Positions 58,475 through 64,000 of a stretch of 64,000 nucleotides of DNA are shown in pieces. The number at the start of each line of letters is the position of its first letter. Position 1 is the stretch's first letter. Location of the stretch: the NCBI GenBank assembly GCA_037576195.1, contig CM075101.1, forward strand, positions 46,190,001 through 46,254,000. Reading direction: 5' to 3'. The notes below the pieces were generated by a model. That model was not told the DNA's origin. It worked only from the letters and a program-made list of their open reading frames with translations, and made no database searches. This DNA comes from Phytoseiulus persimilis (Eukaryota; Arthropoda; Arachnida; Mesostigmata; Phytoseiidae). The translations under genes were made by a program, and so were the position numbers.

Positions 58475-58762
58475 GTGACACCTAACGACGTCGTTCATCG
58501 GCTTTATCACGAGCTCAATCAGTCGGAAAAGTACCAGACCCGCCAAACGGCACGGATCTCATTGATTCGGCTCGAGTCGACCGTCGCAGACAGGCTCCAC
58601 TCAGCTCCTTGTCTAGCTGTTCACGTGTATCATACGTACCGTGGTCTCATGCAGGGAGCACATCTCGTTCGAGGGAACGGTGCGAGTACACAACCGGGAA
58701 ATTGTCGTCTTATCCCACTGTTTTGTGCTCAGGGATTTTTCCCGCTATCGTGGCCCGAATAA
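58475..58762 (+). CDS. candidate exon, unrecognised
   Basis: After a good acceptor (GAGCTCTTATCAG) the frame reads T-P-N-D-V-V-H-R-L-Y-H-E-L-N-Q-S-E-K-Y-Q, then R-I-S-L-I-R-L-E-S-T-V-A-D-R-L and H-T-Y-R-G-L-M-Q-G-A. This amphipathic, helical-looking sequence is unlike the neighbouring shadows. The part after about 58680 is less convincing and may be intron. A possible upstream exon lies within 58041-58468 on the same strand, but both strands are open there. No family is recognised. Confidence 0.4.
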   Translation: MTPNDVVHRLYHELNQSEKYQTRQTARISLIRLESTVADRLHSAPCLAVHVYHTYRGLMQGAHLVRGNGASTQPGNCRLIPLFCAQGFFPLSWPE

Positions 58763-59861
58763 GCCGAGCATAATCCCCGAAGGAGGCAGGATAATAATAC
58801 ATTGAGATACCGGTGAGAGAACTCGGAGCACAGTTAAGGAATCTCGGGCTATCAGGTTTCCATCATGATCTCAACCAACCTGAGTGACATGCGTCAGGTC
58901 TGGCTCAGACCGAGGTTTTTTTTATGAGTTCATTGCTGAGCAGAGGAGGCTCGCGAGAGAGAATCGAAAATTGTGATTTGCTTTCGGAGAAGAAAAGAAC
59001 GTTCCCATAGTCTTTCCAATCGTTAGCGAGCGCATGAGCTAATCCTGGATTAGGAACTCCGTCAAGTCGACTCTCAAGGCCGGAGACTATGATTTCGGTA
59101 AAAATATGATTTCAAGTTTTTCTCTGAATCAGATCTGAATGCCAGGTTCCGACGGTCGCGACTCAGCTCTTGGGCATCAACGTGGTTCTTAAGTATCAAT
59201 TCCACCCCAAGGTCAAGGCGCGAGCGCATTTTCCTGATTCACATCGAGAAGTTGGGGAGAAAACGAGAACAAAAGTTTCCTGGAACAAAGGAATGGATGA
59301 TGAAGCTGACTCACGCGTCTTGTCGCAGCGGTTTTAGCGGATCTCCCGTGTGCTCCGTTGCTTCTCACCGATAATCTGTGAGCATTCGAGTGTTTTCAGT
59401 CGTTTTCACGAAACGACGCTTCCTCTGTGAACTCCACTATGTTGATGAGAAAACAGGGGGTCACGGTCTTGGTTCGGAAGCGACTCGGAATTTCGACTTC
59501 GAAGATTTCGGGAATCTCAGAAAAAATTATCCACAGCCGTAACCGCTGAGCCGACCTTCAGTCGATGCATCGCCTTCGAGAAATAGAAAGCTTTCGCTGA
59601 ATCTGGCTATTCGTTCTCCCTTTGCGCCTCCCAGGGGGACTCACATCACCAGCCAATAGTTCTCGGCTTTTTTTGACACAGCACCGTTTTCTAAAGTCTA
59701 TTGGAAAATTATGCGCGCATCCCTGCCTTTCTATGTGGCTTCTCGACTGAACGTCCCATTGAGCTGAGTTATGCATCGTGCTTGGGCTTCGAATCAGGAT
59801 GCCTGTTCAGAGTTCCTAGTTTCTTCCTTTCGATTCCCTTGTCGAGGAAGCACGATAGTTC

Positions 59862-60251
59862 ATGCCCAGCACGGGCTCAATGTCTAATCCCGCTGTTAGC
59901 GTACTCGATGGAAATCGGCGATTCCGCGTCTTCTTGTCTCTTTTTTTGGGAAAATTTGGGACTCTGAGAAAGGCATCGTCATTCGGAGTACGGAATGCAG
60001 GCACGGTGCGAATCGGGACTCAAGCGAACGCGTCTTCCAGACTTTACAGCGGAAAGAGAGCTGCGCGTGAAATTTCGCAACAGATGGGAGTTGTGAGGTT
60101 CGCGTTCTCTCCAGTGTTTCTCTCGGAAACGGAGAAGATAGGGAGCTCTGCCGATGAGGTCATGATCCTTGAGATGGGACCCGACCACGATGCAAATTTC
60201 AGCTCAATGGAACGTTCCGTTCAGACGTCACGTATTATAGAAGTACAGTAG
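59862..60251 (+). CDS. candidate 129-residue protein, unrecognised
   Basis: An ATG-to-TAG frame. It opens M-P-S-T-G-S-M-S-N-P-A-V-S-V, has a hydrophobic-basic stretch (R-V-F-L-S-L-F-L-G-K-F), a basic middle and an acidic end (S-A-D-E-V-M-I-L-E-M-G-P-D-H-D-A), finishing I-I-E-V-Q-stop. The basic N-terminal half with few acids could be an organelle-targeting region, which is inference only. No intron or poly(A) signal was identified. No family is recognised. Confidence 0.35.
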   Translation: MPSTGSMSNPAVSVLDGNRRFRVFLSLFLGKFGTLRKASSFGVRNAGTVRIGTQANASSRLYSGKRAAREISQQMGVVRFAFSPVFLSETEKIGSSADEVMILEMGPDHDANFSSMERSVQTSRIIEVQ

Positions 60252-60880
60252 TGTGCGCATAATTTTCCAACAGAGTGTATTGATCCACCTCGGACACACA
60301 GAATGATATCGCTGGAGCGCTCAGGCTAAGTGAATGAAACGGCAGCACTTTCTTCTCGAACTGAAGGTGCCTTTTTCACGTAGTCGACCCGTTCACTGAA
60401 AAACACGTGTGCGGTGAATAATCGACAAATTGAGAGTAAATATTCACTCGTTGAAAGTAACGAGACGTACTGAACAACTTGCGCGAAAAAGTCGGGAAAA
60501 ACTCGTTCCGTGGAGCTCGAGGGCACGCTGAACTTACTTCTCTCGATGAGTCCATACAATGTTCGACATCGAGAAGCTGAGATTCACGCACTCGACAAAA
60601 CTTCAGCGACGTGGATACGACGGCATCTCTAATCCTTGAGCTCGAGTCTCCGGAAGACCTTATTGAAGCTGGATCCTGAGCTCGACCCGAGTCTGCTTAC
60701 ATCTAATTGGTCCCTCGGTGGACGATCGCGGAGCCCGTAGACCTTCGAGGAGGCGGCTCTAGTCGTGGCTACTAGTTTTTTTGCGGAGCGCAGCCAGAAA
60801 GCGGCGGTTCAAAGTTTGGATCCGGATAAGTCATGGCTCATTGGTCCACGGAAGCTGGACTGCAAGAATGAAATGGCGAA

Positions 60881-61339
60881 TTGAAAGGTTCCGGGATGAT
60901 GCTCAGGGCATGTTTTCCCGCGGGATTCACCAGCGAGGAGTCCGCGAAAATCCCCGCCGAGCCTTTGTTGAACATTCGGGATCGAATTCATTCCTCAGAG
61001 TGCTTCCCCTCTGTGGTCGAACATCACCCGTTCTGCCCTTCGAGGATTTACTCGGAACACAGCGGTCAACTACAGTCAATCATCGGGGAGTCCGGTCCGT
61101 CTGACGCAACTCCTCGTGTGCGACTCGAGCGCCCTGGTGATGCAAACGCAGAGCAGACGCTGTTCGCTTCCTGTTTTTTGCTTGCATTTCACGTCGGAAA
61201 CCAATATGGAAGTCATCTGCACAAAAGCTCCTATCGAAAGACATTGAGGGGGACGTATATGTATAAAGATGGGACGACCGATAACGAGCGAGCAGGCGTG
61301 TGCGGACGTCCCTTTGTGTCCACAACTGAGAAGGAGTAG
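60881..61339 (+). CDS. candidate 152-residue protein, unrecognised
   Basis: A frame starting near 60896 (M-M-L-R-A-C-F-P) runs to TAG at 61339. It contains S-E-E-S-A-K-I-P-A-E-P-L-L-N-I-R-D-R, a moderately hydrophobic stretch (L-F-A-S-C-F-L-L-A-F-H-V-G) and a polar tail (Y-M-Y-K-D-G-T-T-D-N-E). It has several Cys, His and Pro residues. Two minus-strand frames overlap its second half. Coding is judged from composition alone, and no family is recognised. Confidence 0.33.
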   Translation: MKGSGMMLRACFPAGFTSEESAKIPAEPLLNIRDRIHSSECFPSVVEHHPFCPSRIYSEHSGQLQSIIGESGPSDATPRVRLERPGDANAEQTLFASCFLLAFHVGNQYGSHLHKSSYRKTLRGTYMYKDGTTDNERAGVCGRPFVSTTEKE

Positions 61340-61857
61340 ACGTACTGTCCGGATGGAGACAGCGTGACGTCGAAATCTCGACGTGAAGTGGGGGTCCGAC
61401 AAAAAGGCAGCAGCTGTCGTCAAAGAGTGGGCTGGACAGACCGTTTATAGGCACGCGAGAACCATTCAATGCCATGCCACTCGACGGGAGTGTCCTCGCG
61501 AGGTGAGAAAGATGGGATTCTGATGATCGAGCTCATTCACCAGCGGAGTGTCATCATGACCACACCTGCCGCTCGGGAATCGAGTCAGCACCATTGTCTC
61601 AGATTAAATCCATCCTACCTCCGTCTGACTCGTGAATCCCAATCGAAGTCATCTTTCGTGTCATCGACGTCGGCGGGCGCTCAGCGAACTAGGGCCCGCA
61701 GTTGATGCGAGCAGCGGTGGCGTGTAGTCGGAAGCTATTTGTCACCAGATCCGCCAGCTCCTCGTTGCATCTTCATCAGCGGCGGCGGCACGGACCTCCT
61801 CAACAGGGGCGGAAACCACCGTCGTTGCCGGGTTGTGTTTGAAGATCAGATTCCGTT

Positions 61858-62311
61858 GTGGCCGAACCCAGACGTCACATCTGGGATATCAGCCTAGAGT
61901 CCACTCTGTTCTCTCGTGACAGGAACCGAATACTCCAACGGCACTGGCGGAATCTTTGTTCGCCTTCGAGAGAGGACCAACCCTCTTGGACTCTAGGACG
62001 CGCCACGAGTTTCAGGCGCCCCCGGGGTCGCCGTAAGCCGCCAGAGTCAACCATCCCTAACGCTACTCTGAGCCGAGATGATGGATTTGAGTCATGTTCG
62101 GTGGACCCTCAGAGTCCCTACACAGAGTCGGAACCATTGTGGGGTTCGGCGTCCGTTTGCGATGCATCAAAGCGGTCTTTGCGGAATGAATGTGGTTCGG
62201 CGATTTCATGATGTCCCGCATGAGTTCGGAGGCTTTGGAACAAAAGCTGTCTTTGCGTATGATTGTGACTCTGAGATCCACCTGGAACGTCTGACACTCG
62301 ATGAAGCCTAG
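61858..62311 (+). CDS. candidate exons, unrecognised
   Basis: A frame from 61858 reads H-I-W-D-I-S-L-E-S-T-L-F-S-R-D-R-N and stays open to 62211. Another plus frame ends at 62311 with R-F-H-D-V-P-H-E-F-G-G-F, then Y-D-C-D-S-E-I-H-L-E-R-L-T-L-D-E-A-stop. They could be adjacent exons of one gene, switching near 62170-62190, but the exact splice sites are not fixed. A further plus-strand stretch at 62435-62545 (D-D-Q-V-K-F-E-F-P-R-A) also looks coding. No family is recognised. Confidence 0.28.
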
Positions 62312-62832
62312 CTCGGGCAGCTAGAGCGAACGCATATCCATTATTCATCCAGGTTCAGTTTGATGGAAAAGATACTCGGGCATTCCAGCTAAGAGCGCAG
62401 CCGATATCTCGCAGTACTCCGCGTGGATGGCGTGATTTCTTCCCTTACGCTACAGTCTGACGATCAGGTGAAGTTTGAATTTCCACGAGCATCTGAGCCG
62501 CAAAAGTTCTCTGAGAAATTCTTCCGTCACGCTACAAAGCGAACGGCCGAGAGAAATGTATATGGTGCAGCTAGAAACAACGAACAATCGCGGCCCGGAA
62601 GCGAACGCCGAGAGATTTCGACAACTCGTTCGGCTCGGGAGATCGGCGGCGGCCTCGTTGAGTTGCGATGATGCCATCTCGTTTTCCCGTTGCGACCGCA
62701 GCCTCCTCGGAGGAGACACAGCGCTCTGAAGTCAAACTCAGCTCATCAACGGATCATGGTCGATCATTCAACATCAGACAACAGTAGTCATTAAAAAAAA
62801 GATCACAACTCGTCTACGGGAACGATTCGTAG

Positions 62833-63092
62833 TCACTGGAGCTCAGACGTCTTCCGACCGAAGAGCGCAATGAATGTTTCGACCACCTCGGAGTCATCAT
62901 CAGCTCCTGGATGATCGCGACTCCTTTCGAGAGCTTCTACCGAGCTCCTGGAGAAATGAGAGCTCTTCACTTGCATTGTTAATTCAATCAGGTATGAGAG
63001 CGGATGCTCGGATCCAATTTCCGATGGACTAAGTGCTTCAAAATGGCGCACGAGCTGTCTCTGCTTCCACAAGAGTTCCTCGAAGACCAAGC
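62833..63092 (-). CDS. candidate C-terminal exon, unrecognised
   Basis: After GAAGACCCAG the frame reads L-V-F-E-E-L-L-W-K-Q-R-Q-L-V-R-H-F-E-A-L, then H-P-L-S-Y-L-I-E-L-T-M and D-D-S-E-V-V-E-T-F-I-A-L-F-G-R-K, ending E-L-Q-stop. This is one of the most protein-like frames in the window, helical with alternating charge. A possible upstream exon ends at CACAAA/GTAAGC near 63130 (F-F-R-N-L-A-F-R-R-M), which would leave a 36-base intron. Its phase leads into a different frame that stops after 17 codons, so that link is uncertain. No family is recognised. Confidence 0.45.
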
Positions 63093-63213
63093 TGGGTCTT
63101 CGGAGCGCTCTGTAATCTATAGCTTACTTTGTGAGCCGAACTGTCATCGATACGAGCGGAGAGCATCCGCCGGAAAGCCAAGTTACGGAAGAACTTCGCA
63201 TCCTACGCTCTAA

Positions 63214-64000
63214 CCTTTAGGCTTGAGCTACTCGGAATACAGATCAGGGCACGCTGTCGTCGGCCGCAAAACATCTTCGACCGAATGCCAGAATTAGGAA
63301 AATCTGCTCCTTCCCGGTAAACAGCGCTCTCCTCGACAATTGCCAAGGCACCAGTCCCCAGCCGAGGTCTTGAACCGACGGTTCAACAATCCCCGCCCTC
63401 CCTTCGCACTGCCATCAGGCCAACGACACCCGCAGAGGTTCCTTAGTGTTCCAACAACACATCAGATAAGGTCATACTGAGGCAGTTCGTCCGGTTTGCC
63501 TGTTCGTTAGTCTCACCCTTGGGACGATTACTTCATGCCTGTCCCAACGTCTATGCGGGACGAAAGGGAAGAGATTCTATATAAAGAGCAAGGGAAGAAG
63601 TACTAAGTGCGTCATTCGATCCAGAGCCGGGATACCGAGAGCTATACTAATAGGAGACAGTTCCTCCCGGTGTCGGCAGCAGCTTTCATTCTATGTTCAG
63701 TTCGGTGCTTGCGCTCGTATCATACGAAACCTCGGTTTTCGTTCAGACTGCTGTGTTTGTGTAATTTGACACAGCCGTCACGACATACGTTGGAGACATG
63801 GCTTCGGATGAAGTGCCGTCCGAATGAAACACACGCGCGGAAGTGTTTCGCCACTTCAAAGCACATCCGCACAAACTGACAATGGATCAGACTCTGGTTC
63901 GGAAAAGGCGACGGGAAAATCCCTCGATCCAGGATAAGATCCCAGGAGCTTGAGGGTATCCCGCCGTGAAGTACTTTGCTCACGATTGCCAACCCCTGCT
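63214..64000. other. no supported gene
   Basis: Only short frames on both strands (for example 63607-63879 and 63720-63992). No motif or splice-consistent chain is seen up to the window edge. Confidence 0.35.

Overview
This window is nuclear DNA from an intron-bearing animal, not a prokaryote. The best-supported gene is split into nine exons with consensus GT/AG borders, there is a TATA-type promoter and an AATAAA signal, and two copies of a tRNA-derived SINE are present. The GC content near one half, very short candidate introns (about 37 to 92 bases), an SLC38-type transporter and tRNA-headed SINEs would suit a compact-genome arthropod such as a mite or tick. That placement is inference; no rRNA or mitochondrial marker is present to settle it.

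Two genes are secure. An SLC38A7/A8-like amino acid transporter lies at 13619-17709 (+), nine coding exons, 455 residues, complete. A single-exon secreted orphan protein of 251 residues lies at 26377-27132 (+), with a TATA box before it and a polyadenylation signal after it. A two-exon candidate at 12651-13358 (+) ends only about 260 bases before the transporter's first coding exon.

The mobile fraction is clear. SINE copies lie at 4621-4895 (-), between two 114-base direct repeats, and at 28371-28632 (+), between perfect 14-base target duplications. Two related hAT-like non-autonomous elements lie at 50828-51444 and 51834-52089. A palindromic MITE-like element lies at 34656-34782. A decayed transposase-derived gene (DDE_Tnp_4-like core plus a SWIM-like segment) lies at 46956-48080 (-).

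Elsewhere, especially 31-35 kb, 39-45 kb and 53-63 kb, many short open stretches read like real exons on one strand and several can be joined in frame across good splice sites. None of these matched a family I can name. This genome keeps long antisense frames open, so they are listed as candidates with modest confidence. Roughly 5-12.6, 17.8-21.5, 22.7-26.3, 28.7-31.1, 36-38.2, 45.4-46.9 and 48.1-50.8 kb hold nothing I can support beyond simple repeats. No RNA gene, CRISPR array or bacterial-type operon was found.
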